NCBI GenBank assembly: GCA_030247885.1 | Contig: JAPDRO010000003.1 | Span: forward strand, 558,001-622,000 | Direction of reading: 5' to 3' | Source: Taxawa tesnikishii (nom. ined.) | Lineage: Eukaryota > Ascomycota > Dothideomycetes > Dothideales | Length of the DNA stretch: 64,000 nt | Part shown: positions 20,749 through 33,303 of the stretch, in pieces | How positions within the stretch are numbered: position 1 is the stretch's first letter | How the letters are laid out: each line of letters begins with the position of its first letter | Position numbers and translations under genes: made by a program | The notes under the pieces: generated by a model | What the model saw: only the letters and a program-made list of their open reading frames with translations | What the model was told of the DNA's origin: nothing | Database searches by the model: none

Positions 20749-23700
20749 TCATCGGCGCGATGCCCCCGAGTCGGCATCCATAGCCAGGTACCACCACTCC
20801 GCAGCCGACCACCCGTCCTGTTCAGCTCCATAATCCATCCTCCTCGCTATACCTGCTTTCTCTGCCCACCACATCCAGAGCTCTACTTCCCAGACCCACA
20901 GCTTGCCCTTGAGTGCCTTGCTGATGCCTTCAGCTGTCAAGCCCGATTTGAAAACGAGGAAGTAGAGCATCGAGACCATGACGATGTTCCAATAATTCTG
21001 CACGCACTCGCCGTTGAAGTCCGTCCATAATGGAATCCTCTCGCCAACCTCACCCTCAACCTGCAACTTCGTGGGTGGCGGGACCTCTCCGATCTTGAGT
21101 GGGTTGCCGTTGACGTACTTGTCCGTCTTACGGAACTCAACCCTCCAGTGCAGCTTCTCCTTATCCATGTGCATTGTCTTGTAGTGTCCTTCTGTGAAGC
21201 CCCATTTACTTATCCGGGGTTCGGTGTGAACTTTGCCAAGCACCGTGTTACTGAGATCAGATGGGGGTAAGACGGCCGACACTTCCAGTCTGCCGCTCGC
21301 AATGAGGTTCTCAATAACCATGATTTCGTGATCCTTGGCGTGGTAGTTCCATTCAAGCTTAGCGCCGGGTGCTGCAGCCAGATCCTCATCCAGCTTCGTC
21401 TTGAACGCAGCTGCCTTCTGTAGAAGGTCTAGTTCCCAAGGCCGCTTAAGCGCGAGGATCAGTGCATCGTGCAACTCGTAGTTGCGACCCGGTACAGGAC
21501 GTCCCCTATTGGTATTACGCAGGATCTGATCCCCGAGCAGTTCATGCAAAGCATCGTTGACAACCTTGTCACCCAACGCTGTGAGCTTGACATGCGCGGC
21601 CTGCTTGTCGTAGTCCTCTTCAAGAGTGATGATGTTTGCTCGAACCCATGACTTGGCAAGCATGAGCGGGTCTTCCTCTTCGTGACGAAGCTTTCGCTTC
21701 TGGACAGGCACAGCGTACGTGTATGAGTCCATCATCTCGCCGCGCCGCTTGGAGGTCGTGAATTGGCCATAGAACTCCTCTTTGTCGACTGTATGGACGT
21801 CTTTTGGACTCCTGACGTCGTACAAGTCGTCCAGCGCCTTTCTATCCTCGAGGAGAGGTCCCATGTAGTCGGATTGTGCCTTGCCAGAGTCCAGGTTGTT
21901 CTCAGCCCAGTCGACGATGGCATCCCAATCTATGCTCTCCGGATATGCAAAGTCGACGTTCTGAAACTCTCCGTTCTCGTAAGCCTCGGCAAAGCGTTGG
22001 CGGAACTGGACTTGAAGCGTTTCGACAGTCGGTGTCCTCTTGGCCCGCATGGCAGCCCATTTGTTACGGCAGTAGTTGGGATCGAACTTGTAGTGGAAGC
22101 ACTGCGCCACCATACCCCAGTTGATTTGTTGATCCAAGCCACCGACGAGTGACCTGACAACGACAATAACGACGATCAGTCTATGCAACTCAGCGTCATT
22201 GAACGCAAAAATGCCTCCCGGGACGCTCTTGGAATATAACGTTGCATTTGCTTCCTGCGGCCCTTCAGCTCGTTCTTTGCGGCAGGCGGTTGCTTCTGCT
22301 TGGCTGCGGAAGGGGGCCGACCCGGTCTGCGCTTAGTGCCTGGGGTAGGTGGCTCCAGTGCAGCAAAACTTGTGGGAACCAATACGCCCGACACACCATA
22401 TTGAGGACCTGTTGGTGGCGGAGGCAATGCACGCGCTCTACCTTCCAGTACAGTCGGAGTCGAGGTCAAGGTCGAGGTTGCTAGCACTGTATTGGACTCT
22501 TTCTGTGGAGTTCGCTTAATGGACGTTTTCGGAGTCCTCAGAAGCTTAGGCGCTTTGCGTGGTTTGGGGCGTTTGTACATGGCCAAGGACTTCCCATCCG
22601 GGTTCTCTTCGCTAACGGGCACATTCACAACGGAGTAGAGTTCGCTTTCCGGGTTGTCGAACATGACGTCAACCTTGTCAGATGCAGCAACAAAACTGGT
22701 TGGTGCAGCGTGGTTGATGAAGTTGTACTTGTCGAATTGAAGCCATTCGAAGTTGTCCCACTCGGGAACCTTGACTAACTTATCCTCCCACTTGCTGAGC
22801 ATGAAAATCTCTTCCTCAAAGCGGGAGTATGATGGATCATCGGGAATGCGGAGCTTGTTGGACTGCATACGCTCCTCTACCCTATTCTCGACGTCTGTCA
22901 TAGATGTGGGGAGGTGTTTCCTGAAGCGGTCAACTGGATCACTATATTCCCAGAACAGATGTCTGACGCTGCCATTGAGCACAGGATCTGTGCCAAACGT
23001 GCCACTCGGCGCATGGAAGCTCTGTACCGGGTTGGTGAGCGTAAGCACTTGAGCCTTGTCCCAATTTGGATCGAAGTCTGCAGGTCCCTTGTGCTGGAAT
23101 TTCAATCCCTGCCTTTGAACTTTCTGCTCTCTTCTTTCCAGTGTAGTGGAACTCGGGGTAATCTTCGCTCGCGTAGACGATCCCGTCACCCTTGCTACCT
23201 GGTGTGGGGCATTGAAGGTAATGTCGGTTGGTTGCGCTGTCGGATCGACAGCGAAAGGGAACCGATCAACACATTCCTCGCGGCGCCGTCTACGCCTGGT
23301 AAGCACACCAAGAGAACGGGGCTTGGGTTCGCTGCTCCTGTCAAGCTTGAGTAGACGGCTGATGTGCTTTCGGCCATGCTGACCCCGGTCGATTCGGGCA
23401 CGCTTCGGCTCGTGCTCATAATTCTTAACCTGGAATGTTCCCTCAAGTTGCTTCTGGGCCTCGTTGGCTTCTTCTGCTTCTCCACGTGCGAGTTTGGCCA
23501 GGTACTCCCGCAGAAGCCTTTCGTTCTCTTCTCGCTTCCTCTTTCTAGCAGCAGAGGCGGCCGCAATCTTGTCCTCAACCGTACCAGGCTGGACATTCAG
23601 ACGCCTGACTTCGACACCATCGTCGATTGGGAATATAGTTGGGCGGAAGCTGTGCTCTTCGTTCAGCTTATTGCCATGGGATCCATAGTTCGTCAGCATC

Positions 23701-26700
23701 TTTTTCAAGTCAGGGGCGATGTCTAAGTGTCCAGGAACGTAGTACTGAGGGAACCTTTCAATCATCTTCTTCCTGAGTTCCCTGACGGCAGGGGAGTTCG
23801 CATCGACCCCAGTCTCTGTGATGATGTGCTTGGTTATCTTCTTACCATCATCAGTCTCGAACACAAATGCAATCCTGCGTATGGCGCCTGACTGAACCAT
23901 GTTCCTGCTGATACGATCGACAGTATGGCGGTCTGGCCTGACCTTGAATACCTTTTCCCACTCTGTAGCGAAAGGATACCACAACTCTCTATCTCCTGGA
24001 AATATGCCATCACACCGCTGCAAAATGTCATGCATAATTCTAATGCGATGATGACTGATGGTGCCTCCTGATCTTGGCACTCCGACCTTACGAGGACCAG
24101 CCTGTCTTCCACCTGCCTGTCTTGGTAGGTCGCGGTAATCGAACACCGTGCGCTTTTGTGGCTTGGGAGGTACCATATTTGCTGTCGTTGTAGTAGTACC
24201 CTGTTGACCAAGGATGACCGTTTGCTGAGCCTCATCAGAGGTATGGGTGACCTGTGGAGGAGCCGACAGTTCCGTGGGGTGGTCAGCGTCCCAAGCGCTG
24301 GTAGAAGGGTTCTGCAAGGCGTCCCTCGACTGCCACCACATCATAGACGACTCTTCTGACAGTAGAGGTGAGTCCAGCATTACAACATCTGTGTCCACTT
24401 CGACTGGAGTATAAGTGGCGGCAGCTTTGGGATCTGCAAACTCCGATGGCTCCTCGTTAGCGGGCTCTTCGATCGAAGGGAGCGGATCCTGAGGCACAAC
24501 CGGTTCTTGCACCAGTGGTGCGGCATCAGGAAGCACGATGTTAGGGCGTTGTCCGGGGCTGGCAGTCAAAGCGCTGGAAGTCCTTACGTATTCAGCTGGC
24601 GGTAGTTGTTGAACAGCCGGCAATATCTGCTGTTCTGTTGGTGGCATACCAGATGGTAGAGGCACCGTAAAGGTGGGCTCCGCACGCTGCACACTTGTGC
24701 TCTCTCGTGTTGCATTCGACGTCTGGCTGGTCGAGGCGCCTTCAAGGCTAGAGAGGAGCCGGCGGTATTGAACTTCTTTCCTCCTGCGCTTTGTGCTCGA
24801 CATCGGGATGTTGTCGGCTGGGCCGATAACCGACATAGTGCCGTCTGCATTCTCACAGAGCCTTTCAAACTCGTGTCCATGCTGCGAATGGTATAGAAGC
24901 CCGTTAGGGTTCTTGTAAGCTTTGTCACAGCCTGCCACAACGCATCTGTATCGTCTGTTACCAGTGCCCGCAATATGTGCCGGTGTAGCGCCCTTTGCTG
25001 GTATAACTCTGAGGGGCTGAGTCGAGCCGGAAGCGTTGACTGGGGTGAAGCTGATAGTTGAGCCATTCGTGCCTAAGTCTGGAGCTGGAGTCGTAGAAGC
25101 CCTAGTCCGGACGTCTGCTACACTGGTCATTGTGGCCCTGCTGAGTGAGGACGTCGGATCTTGTGGAAGTGCGTCTTCTTCAGCACTGAACCATGCAAGT
25201 TCTTTCAATTTGTCGAGTTTAAAGCAAGCGATGAGTACATTACGAGGCCTACCCGTTCGGTTTTCCGCCGCTGTCTTCAGCTCTCTCGCTCCTGGAGGGT
25301 TAATGTAGACGCCTGGTCGTGAAACATCTAAAATTTCTTGCTCAATCTCGCGGATGCGCTTCTCTGAGGGGATAGATGCCCCGGATACAGGCGGCAGCAG
25401 ACTCTTCTTTGTCTTGAGAGGTTTGCGACTAGGGATTTTGACTGTTCCGGCATCGGCCTTCTCTTTCTCCTTCTGAGGAGAACGAAAATCGAGCACAAAA
25501 ACATCATTCTGGTGGTTCTTGTGCTCTGAAGTCGCGAACACTTGCTGCATTTGAGTGGGGACGTCGTCAACGAGTTCCTGGTCTTCCAAAGCCGTCCAGT
25601 CTGCTCGTTGCGATGCTTGAGCCGAACAAGAACCGAGCTCTTTCGGTGTGTCGCACTTGAGCCGGGCTGCCAAGCTTGGCCTTCGCTGATGTCCCGCTGC
25701 TTCGCGCGTCTCAGCAGTTGGAGAAGCTCTCTGTGACTGAGCATTCCAGACCCTCTCACCGAGTTCCAAACGACCAACATCGATGTTAGGGGTTACTGAA
25801 TTGTCAACTCGAGCTTTCTGGTCGCCTTGAGAGGCCTTTGTCGGCCTGCCTCTGCCCACACGACGTTGCTTTGCCAGTTTGCCCATCTCGATCGATGTGT
25901 TCAACGCAGCCTTCTCCGCAGATCTCTTGAGCAACTGTCCGGTGGCTATAGATTCAGGTTGCGACATCTCATCGACTTCCATAGCCCTAGACGGAGTTGT
26001 AGTCGCTGGTTTCGATCGTTCTGTCTGCCCCTGCTCGGTTGTCATGGGAGTGGATTGCGACGACTGGTCAACCTCTGAAGCGCCAGGGGATGTGATTGCT
26101 GACGTTCCAGCTGTCGGCGTTTCGATGGTGGACTCCGACGGCTCTCTCTGAATTGTGCTCAAGATCTCAAGCTTAGCGAGCGTTTCAGCTGTTCTTCGCG
26201 CCCGCTTCTCCCATTCTTTCCGTTGCTCTGCACCTTGCTTGTCTTTGGCTTTTCTCTTCGCCGAACCGAAGGTAAACGGATAGACAAGCGCAAGTGCTTC
26301 TGCGCGAGTTCTCACTAGCCTTGATGACAACAGTGTCGCCGCGGTTTGTGCCTCTTTATCAGACGCCGGCTGGGGCGTAGCAGGTGGTTGGGTGGACTTG
26401 CGGCGGTCAGATGTCGGCTGAGACTTCGAGGACGGCTTTTTGGGAGTTCTCGCAGGGGCGGACTCGTTGAGCACACTGTACAAGGCGTGCTTTCTTTGAG
26501 ATTTCCCGGCCTTGCGTTCCTTCTTGGCTGCATAGTCCGTGTCACGGCTCATGCAGCCCTCAGCAGAATCTCGACATTGAGCAAGGCTTGCGGTGCCATC
26601 GAGCAGAATGCGATTTGGTAGCTCAACCTGGAATCTGCTTGGCTCAACAGTTGGAAAGCCCCACTGATCTAGAGTAGTCTCATCGAGGGCATTGAGATCA

Positions 26701-28389
26701 GAGGACTTGGCGGGCATACTGTGGATCACGATGTCATCGAGCGCCGCCCAGCTAGTGTGACCTTCGTCTACAGCTTTTTGGAAGTTTGGATAGGAGCGGT
26801 ATTGGTAATGTGTATATTTGCCCTGAATGTTGGTATCGCGCACGATGGCCAAATGACGAAGGTGTGGAGGCTGGGAAACGGTCCAGAGGTTCGTCAACCG
26901 GTTGATAGCCTCATCCAGTGGACGCTTCCAGAATATGCCGAGACCTCGGTGGTTCAGGTCCATTGTACTGATACCAGCACTCCCACGACTGTGTACGAGA
27001 TTGTAGATGAATTGGGTATGCGGAATGCTTGGAGTCCATTGCGGCGCAACGCGGTCCAGTACCCGCGCATTGGCTTCAGCGACATCAACAGCGCCAACCT
27101 CGACCGTATCATCCGGCTCGAAATCCGCGTCTTCATAGCCTTCCGCGTCGAGTTCATCTTGCGCCAAGGGCTTCTTCGAGATGAAAGCCTTCCGGTCTGC
27201 ATCCGTAGGATCGCGCAGTAATCGGATACACTTCACGTAGTTGCTCTCCCGCTTCTTGCTTTGGCCTTTCTGGCCTGCTACCCGTGCTGTTATAAGCTTG
27301 ATCAATCCTGACGTGACCAGACGTTTTCTGCATCTCATCAAAGCTTTAGTCAACCACCTGTTGTTGACGACGCCCTAGGCTTGTCAATAGTCGGACCACC
27401 GATGGCTTTGAAAAAGCTTACCATCTCGGTTCTCATATCCTCCCACGCCATGAGGTTGTTGTGTGAGTTCTTTAGAGTATCAACGAGTTTGTCGAACCAA
27501 ATGTCGTAGCGAATCATCTTAAACTCCGGGTCTTCCGCTTCCCGGACACGCATATGGACTGAAACAGCGCCCTGTTCGTCCTGGGCTTCGCTTGAAGGTT
27601 GGGTGGCTTCGACATATTTCTTGAAACGTAAGATGCTGGTTTGGATGCCACCTCCCAGGCATTTCTCTTTCGTAATGTAGCCCTTGTTTTCGAGCGCATC
27701 GGTCCGCTTGGGCACCGACCTCTTGTCTTGGCCAGACAGCTTAGTCAAGTCTGGCTGCAAGATACCATTAGGACCAGCAGCCGCAACGAGAGAAAGTAGT
27801 TTGAATTCGAGGCCTGGCACTCTTCTGAAGTCCTTTCCGTGGCCAGTGAGGCAGTGCCAAATGCGGTCCTCGGTTGCAAATAAGCGAGAGTTCGCATGAC
27901 TGGCAAGAAGAGTTGAACATTGCTTTGAAGATTGTAACGTCGATCCATCTTCGTGGGGGACCGTTGCACCAGCAGCATGAGATTGCTCTGAATCTCGGAC
28001 GGAAATATCCGGATGTTGAATAAGATGAGTCCATTGCTTCTCTAGGTATTGCGAATCGCAGATAAAGTTTGTGGGGGTGGCCTAAGTGAGAAGAAAAGGT
28101 CATCGGTGTCGTCTTCCTGGTCATCTTGTGGCTCGGAATGGCGTTCATGATATTTTGTCACAATCGAACAGAACTCTTCCGAAGAGAGGCCTGTGACGAA
28201 TTAGTAAGACCATGCAAGCAACTCTTATCCCAGCGATATTAAAGAAAAGAGGGACCGCAGGCTGGAGGGTTGGCTCTGCGTAAACTAGTGCCGATAGAAC
28301 AGGAAGGGATGGATCGGCTCACCTTGCTCTCCAGACAAGGCCACTTTAAGGATGAGGTGGTCGACCAGGTCGTCTGATCCGCTGGCCAT
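20749..28389 (-). CDS. TFIIIC largest (B-block binding) subunit, Tfc3/tau138-like
   Basis: Subunit of RNA polymerase III factor TFIIIC that binds the B-block of tRNA promoters; nuclear. About 2,470 aa. Exon 1 is 28323-28389, intron 28191-28322, exon 2 27422-28190, a second intron about 27328-27421 (GTAAGC donor), exon 3 20749-27327. Winged-helix-like segments lie near the N-terminus (FKLLSLVAAAGPNGILQPDL, the B-block domain) and recur downstream. The middle is long and disordered with a C2H2-type finger (RYRCVVAGCDKAYKNPNGL...HGHEFE) and an AT-hook-like KRRPGRPPSAAKQ. The C-terminal part carries the conserved SANT-like block INWGMVAQCFHYKFDPNYC. The frame breaks at a C5 run (28073-28077 on the plus strand), at the start of exon 3 (T4, 27324-27327) and at an A5 run (22207-22211); each join restores a smooth protein. 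Confidence 0.85.
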
Positions 28390-28818
28390 CCTTGCTCATG
28401 GTCGCTCAGAAGCCACAACAAGCTGTGTCTAACAACAAGAGCGCTATAAGGTAGGATGGTAAATAGTCAAAGATTTGACCAGCTGGGGTTCGAACAGAGA
28501 CTGCGGATGAAAAATGTACATGTAGGTGAGGGGAAGACTGAATTACTCAATGTGGGGCAGTGATTTCGGTTTAGGTTTGTTAGCGCTGATTGCTGTTGGC
28601 TTGTGCGCCATTCGTTCGCTTCTACATTCATGAGCTGTATAAACATGTCTCTTTCACGAAAGCACTCTGCAAGGACATGCCACAGTCTGGAGTGGCGGCG
28701 ATTAAGATGATAAGTCGGTTCGATACCCAGTAAGCGAACCACCCTATGCTACAGGGAACGCCAGACACCAAACCTGCAGCGTTTCGGTTAAGAATTGACT
28801 GTCGCTCACCACGAACTC
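28390..28818. other. Intergenic region between TFIIIC and Ebp2 genes
   Basis: About 430 bp upstream of the TFIIIC gene. I see no feature; a GGTTCGAAC-like string near 28490 lacks any tRNA fold. Confidence 0.4.
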
Positions 28819-30254
28819 TTAGGCCTTGTTGGTCCTCTTGCTCTTCCCAGGTCTCGGCGCGCTCCCTCTCTTAGCTCCTCCCCTGCCCTTCATCTTGCTG
28901 ACCGAGAAGCCTCTCGTATCTGCACTGGATCTAGCATCGTTGCTCTTCGCAAACCTCTTCTTGCCGCCAAATCCGTACTTTTCATCTCTCTTCTGACGTT
29001 TGAAGTTTGACGCAGCACCTCCTCGTCCGCCACGACCTCCACCGGCTCTGCGAGGATCGCGGTCTTTACGTTCTGTTTCGGCAGCGTCTTCGAGAGCGAC
29101 ATCGAAGAGGTCTTCTTCGGTGGCGGCACCAATGTCCGCACCTTGGCGCTCTGTGAGAGCAATTAGCGTAATTCTCCATCAATGGCAGAGTTGAGTGTAG
29201 AAACGACGTACTCCTCTTCAACAAGTTGATCTTCTCCATCGTCTCCCTCTTGGTCTTGTCCCTCTCTTGCAGCTTAGCAATCTGCACTTGCTTGCCGAAC
29301 TTCTTGAGGTCGCGCTGTTTCCGTGCATCGGCCGCAGCACGTTTGCTCGCCGCGTCATCAACCAGCTTCTGCTTGATCTTGCCCATGTGCTCGTCGCTCT
29401 TAACCATCTCTGCAAAATAATCCACCGGCCTTGAGAACGGCACTCCCTCGGCCTTCAGAAGCGCTCGTGCTTGTGTTACAGCATCCAGAGACTGCCTGTA
29501 AAAGGCCAGTTCGCGGTTGAGGTCGTCGTCAATGTCGACGATTTCTACTGGAGCGGAGGTTGTAACGGACTGGACTTCAGAGAATGGGAATTTGGAGGAT
29601 AAAGCTATGGATTTGTGGGCTTTGAGGAGGGCGGTGGTGTTGTTGATCGTTAGGCGCTGGTGCGGTACAATGTCCTGCTTGTCCTCTGAGGCGACCGACT
29701 CGATATCGGAGAGCGGAATGTCCTCTTGCTCTTCATTCTCTCCTTCTTCGTCTAATTGGGCGCCACCATCGGCTTGGTCGATCTCGGATTCTGATTCGGA
29801 GGTATCGCTGTCGTCTAGCCTCGATGTGTCAAACTGTTGTAGGGGTCAACAACATTCTTCGCACCGTGTTCCGCTATTGCATTACCTTCGCAACCCCTCC
29901 ATCCTCCTCGTCGGTTTCCCACTCTTCAGAGCCTTCTGATGCGCCATCTTCCTGATCCTCATCCGCCGCGACAGCCGCCGAAGTCTCGTCCACCTCCCTT
30001 GCAGCCTGTCTCTTCCTCTTCTTGCTTCTCTCCTTCTTTAACTCCACAGCATCTTTAGGAACCTCGGCCGGTTCCTCAGCAGCCTCTTCCGCTTTTTCTA
30101 CCGCCTCTTCCAAGATCTCAGTGTCCTTCTCGTCGCCAGCCTTTGCACGCTTCCGCTTTTCGGCCTGCTTCTGCTGCTTCTTCTGCTTCTCAAGTTTATG
30201 GTCGACACCCTTGTAGCGATCTAGCGCTTGCTTCAGCTTGCTTCCTTTGGCCAT
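28819..30254 (-). CDS. EBP2: rRNA-processing protein Ebp2
   Basis: Nucleolar protein needed for 27S pre-rRNA processing and 60S subunit assembly. Three exons, 29886-30254, 29212-29833 and 28819-29150, with introns of 52 bp (29834-29885) and 61 bp (29151-29211); 440 aa, all phases consistent. The N-terminus begins MAKGSKLKQALDRYKGVD followed by a Lys-rich coiled-coil stretch and a long acidic region (EEWETDEEDGG and on). The conserved Ebp2 core has PFSRPVDYFAEMVKSDEHM, KQVQIAKLQERDKTKRET and KINLLKR, and the tail is basic and Gly/Arg-rich (GGGRGGRGGAASNFKRQKRD). An upstream in-frame ATG (30383) would add a basic leader without homologous look; MAKGSKLK is preferred. It is divergent from HSBP1 across about 318 bp, so the two may share a promoter. 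Confidence 0.92.
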
Positions 30255-30572
30255 CGTAGGGATGTGTTGTGACCAAGTGGTTTCGTAGTAGAGAAGCTGC
30301 TTGGCTTGCCCGAAAGCTTCACTTGCGCGCTTGCGCACTTTTCTTCTCACCGCTTTGGCGGTTAAAACGACCGCGGCCCGCATCCTAGCGTCGAGGCTAT
30401 ATAAGCGCGGCGTTTGTCCATGGTGACTTCACATGTCACGTCGCGTTTGGCGCCGCCTCCTCAACACCACCCGTACAAGCATTGGGAAGTTGCATCAACG
30501 GAAAGCTTTGAAGAACCACGATTGATCATTTGCATCACGTCTCTATATCGAGCAACCGTACCTCAAGCGAAT

Positions 30573-30987
30573 ATGGCCTCCAACGCAGGCAGCGGATCCA
30601 ACAACGGCTCGGTACGAGAGAAACAAGAGTGGCATCTTCTACGCGAGATCGACTTGTCGCTGATTTCAACCAGCCCTCAGACACAGCCCCAGCAGAGCTC
30701 ACAGCTGTGGTCGATGACCTCTTGAATCAATTGACTACCAAATTCTCCAACATCTCCTCAGAACTGATAAGCAAAAGTAAGTGCACCAATGTATCAACCT
30801 TCTTTCATACGGTTGCCCTCATTTCGCTCCTTCGACCTTGACGGAGTCGTTCAAATACATTTAGCGCACAGGAATGGAACCAACTGACGGGTGTGCAGTG
30901 GATGAAATGTCTCGCAGGCTCGACAGCCTGGAAGCCACTATCCAAGCCAACGCCGCACAACAACCCGATAACGAAACATCCAAATAA
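30573..30987 (+). CDS. Heat shock factor binding protein 1 (HSBP1) family
   Basis: Small coiled-coil protein; in animals HSBP1 binds trimeric HSF1 and also the WASH complex. Three exons, 30573-30611, 30674-30776 and 30899-30987, with introns of 62 and 122 bp; 76 aa. The conserved core is complete across the second splice: ELTAVVDDLLNQLTTKFSNI, SSELISK, then MDEMSRRLDSLEATIQ, with the heptad pattern of the family. The start MASNAGSGSNNGS is the only ATG that works with the GTACGA donor at 30612; without this intron the frame would run into a different protein. The tail QQPDNETSK is variable. The family role in fungi is poorly known. Confidence 0.88.
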
Positions 30988-31393
30988 CCGGGGCATCTGT
31001 CTTCCTGCGCCACCTGTGAATACAGGTCGTAGACACCAACCCTATTCGTATATCCGCATTGCATTCCTGGTATCATGAAACCCACGAGAACCCGCCACCC
31101 CCAACGCCCGATCTCTGTATCTATGCATCGCCCACCATATCAATATCGCTGCACAATCGGAGGCGTTATGCCCTGTTTTCTGGCCAGCCCCTGAACCCGT
31201 TCCATAAGCCTGCCAACCGGCAACCACGGCGCCTCCATTTTGCGGACAAGCTGGACTCTAGCATCGTCGTCGAACGAGTGCATCCGGTAATGCTCTTTGA
31301 TCAACATGTGAGACGCAGGCTCAGAGGCTGCGTAGACCTTGTGTAAACAGCCCTCTAATGGGCATGTCCATACATCGCCGTCGCCTTTGGCTT
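30988..31393. other. Convergent intergenic region
   Basis: About 400 bp between the 3' ends of HSBP1 and the RFTS-domain gene. No feature seen. Confidence 0.4.
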
Positions 31394-32853
31394 CTAAGTG
31401 GTGGTTTTGAAGTCGGAAGGGAGTGTAGCCTCGTCAAACGCGGCTTCTTCCGGTATATCGATGTCTTCATCTCCATACACGTCTTCCGCCTCATCGTCAT
31501 CTGCTAGTTCCGGGATTGTTTCTGCTTCCCAGATCGGCGCCTTGCCATTCTGTCGCCGCTTTCCGATCGGTTCCAGCTCGTCTACGCTCTTCCGCTTGAC
31601 AGGCCTTGCAGATACCGGAATCGTCCCGTTGGTCTGGTCCACGTCGATTTCTCCATCCTCGATGGTGTCCGACCTTCTCCGGACAGGCACGAACTTGCTT
31701 GGTCTTGGCCTCAATGCGGATCTCCCTTTCTGGGCGGCCCTGGCCGGAATAATGTCGTCGTCGTCGTCTTCTTCACTTGGTTCCTCGGAACCACTCGCCA
31801 CGCTCTGTTTGCGTGGCGTGGACACCGGTGTTGCCTCGGATTCCGCTCTGGCACCTCTTGCGCGATACCTTTCCTCCCTCGATGGCGGAGCTGGCGGCTG
31901 CATGGAGCCAGGTACGGGTTCCGGTGCAGGAATCGGTGTCGCAGATGCTTTAGAATGGACGGATGGCGTGGCGCGTTTCCGCTTGGAGCTGGCTTGAGAT
32001 TGGGGAGTTGCAGACCCTGACTGTTTGCGCGGCACGGGCGCTTTGTTTGCAGCAAGTCGCTGTCGTAGCTCCCGAATTTCATCCTGCCCTTGTCAACATT
32101 GCACATGTTGCCATCGTCTCTCGGAGGACTTACTGGAAACTTGTGCTCAAGATGTCGGAAGATAGGGATAGCAGACCAAGACAACCCTTCCTTTCCCGCC
32201 AGCATAGAACTCATCAAAAACCGTTTATGCGTGTAAAATAATTCCGCCGCTTCCTCACTACTTGCGCAGATACTGGGATGCGCGTCCGCGTACTGCGCGA
32301 ACACGTTCGCCGCACTGACGTCTGTTCTGTCCACACTATACTTCCTCGGCCTCCCTCTCCCCTTGTGGCTCTCCTGTAACTGCTCCTGGCTAGCCTTATA
32401 TACGTCTGCAGCAAAGTACAACAGCTGTATCGCTTGCACCATTCCCTGATGTACCGATTTGTAGCTTCGAGATGGTTTCACAGTGAACCAGCCTGCCTGT
32501 CCCGCGACCCAGATCTCAACACCACCGTCCTCGTACTGTCCGTACGCATACTGTTTTATGTCTGTGACCTGTATCGTGTACAGTTTGTGTAAGTGATGCG
32601 GGTGCGACGGCGATGGGGGCAGAAACAGGTGTGCTTGGTCTTTGCTGGGCGAAGATAGCGTGCCGGTTAACGTGAGTGGGCGTAAAGCGTCGGCGTGCAG
32701 CAGGTTGACAAGCTCGGATGAATCGCTGGAGGAGGGATCGGTTACATGGCAGTTGCTGAGACTGAAGATGGGCCAGTCGTTCAAATGTGCGGTCAGCGGG
32801 TACGGAACCAGCAGGCGGGACTCGTGGAGGAGTTGGGCGGAAGGTGATGGCAT
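31394..32853 (-). CDS. RFTS (DNMT1-RFD) domain protein
   Basis: Protein with a replication-foci-targeting-sequence domain like that at the N-terminus of DNMT1 and in the fission-yeast heterochromatin factor Raf2. Exon 1 is 32134-32853, the 50-bp intron 32084-32133, exon 2 31394-32083; 469 aa, intact frame. The N-terminal domain starts LLVPYPLTAHLNDWPIFSL and contains KLYTIQVTDIKQYAYGQYED and EIWVAGQAGWFTVKPSRSYK, typical of the RFD fold. A helical part follows (FLMSSMLAGKEGLSWSAIP). The second half is disordered, basic then acidic (EEPSEEDDDDDIIPARA), with several NLS-like clusters, and ends LPSDFKTTT. No methyltransferase motifs are present, so this is an adaptor rather than an enzyme. It is divergent from PUS4 across 450 bp. 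Domain assignment is by my recognition of the pattern. Confidence 0.75.
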
Positions 32854-33303
32854 TGTTGGAGATGTAGAAGGCTAGACCATTGTTGCGCTCAAGACCGTTC
32901 CAATGGCAATCTGGTACAGCATGAGCGCTCAGAAGCGCGGTATACTGCTGATGATATGACGATGTTTGTTTTCTGCGACAGTGCAGTGCATATGGGACAA
33001 CGCGACAGCGACGCGTGCTCATGAAGGACGATCAATTTCTCCGCATCTTGGCGCGCTTTCACTAGGCGTGAGCTTCATTGGAACTTTTTGGAGTTGCATC
33101 TTCACTCACTTTCCATTACTGGCTCTAAACTGCCACTGCCACTGCCATCGCTGCAATCTCCCCACTGGATCGACTCACACCGGCTTGACCAATAACAGTA
33201 CCCTGTTGCTGACAAAAAATAGCCCTTTCGCGCATCTCGGTAGAACGCTCACACGCTCCACCGCCCCATGGGCAGCACCTCTCGCACAATCTGGCGCTCC
33301 ATC
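32854..33303. promoter_or_regulatory. Divergent promoter region, RFTS gene / PUS4
   Basis: 450 bp between two divergent starts. No TATA box stands out. A long open frame from 32966 runs through it into PUS4, but the spliced start at 33304 explains the N-terminus better. Confidence 0.4.

Noticed and set aside
28480-28520. GGTTCGAAC string resembling a tRNA B-box
   Set aside because: The flanks do not pair as a T-stem and no A-box lies upstream at the right distance.
32966-33303. Extended N-terminus of PUS4 in one continuous frame
   Set aside because: Splicing 33341-33407 from the ATG at 33304 gives the conserved TruB start; the upstream extension has no family likeness.
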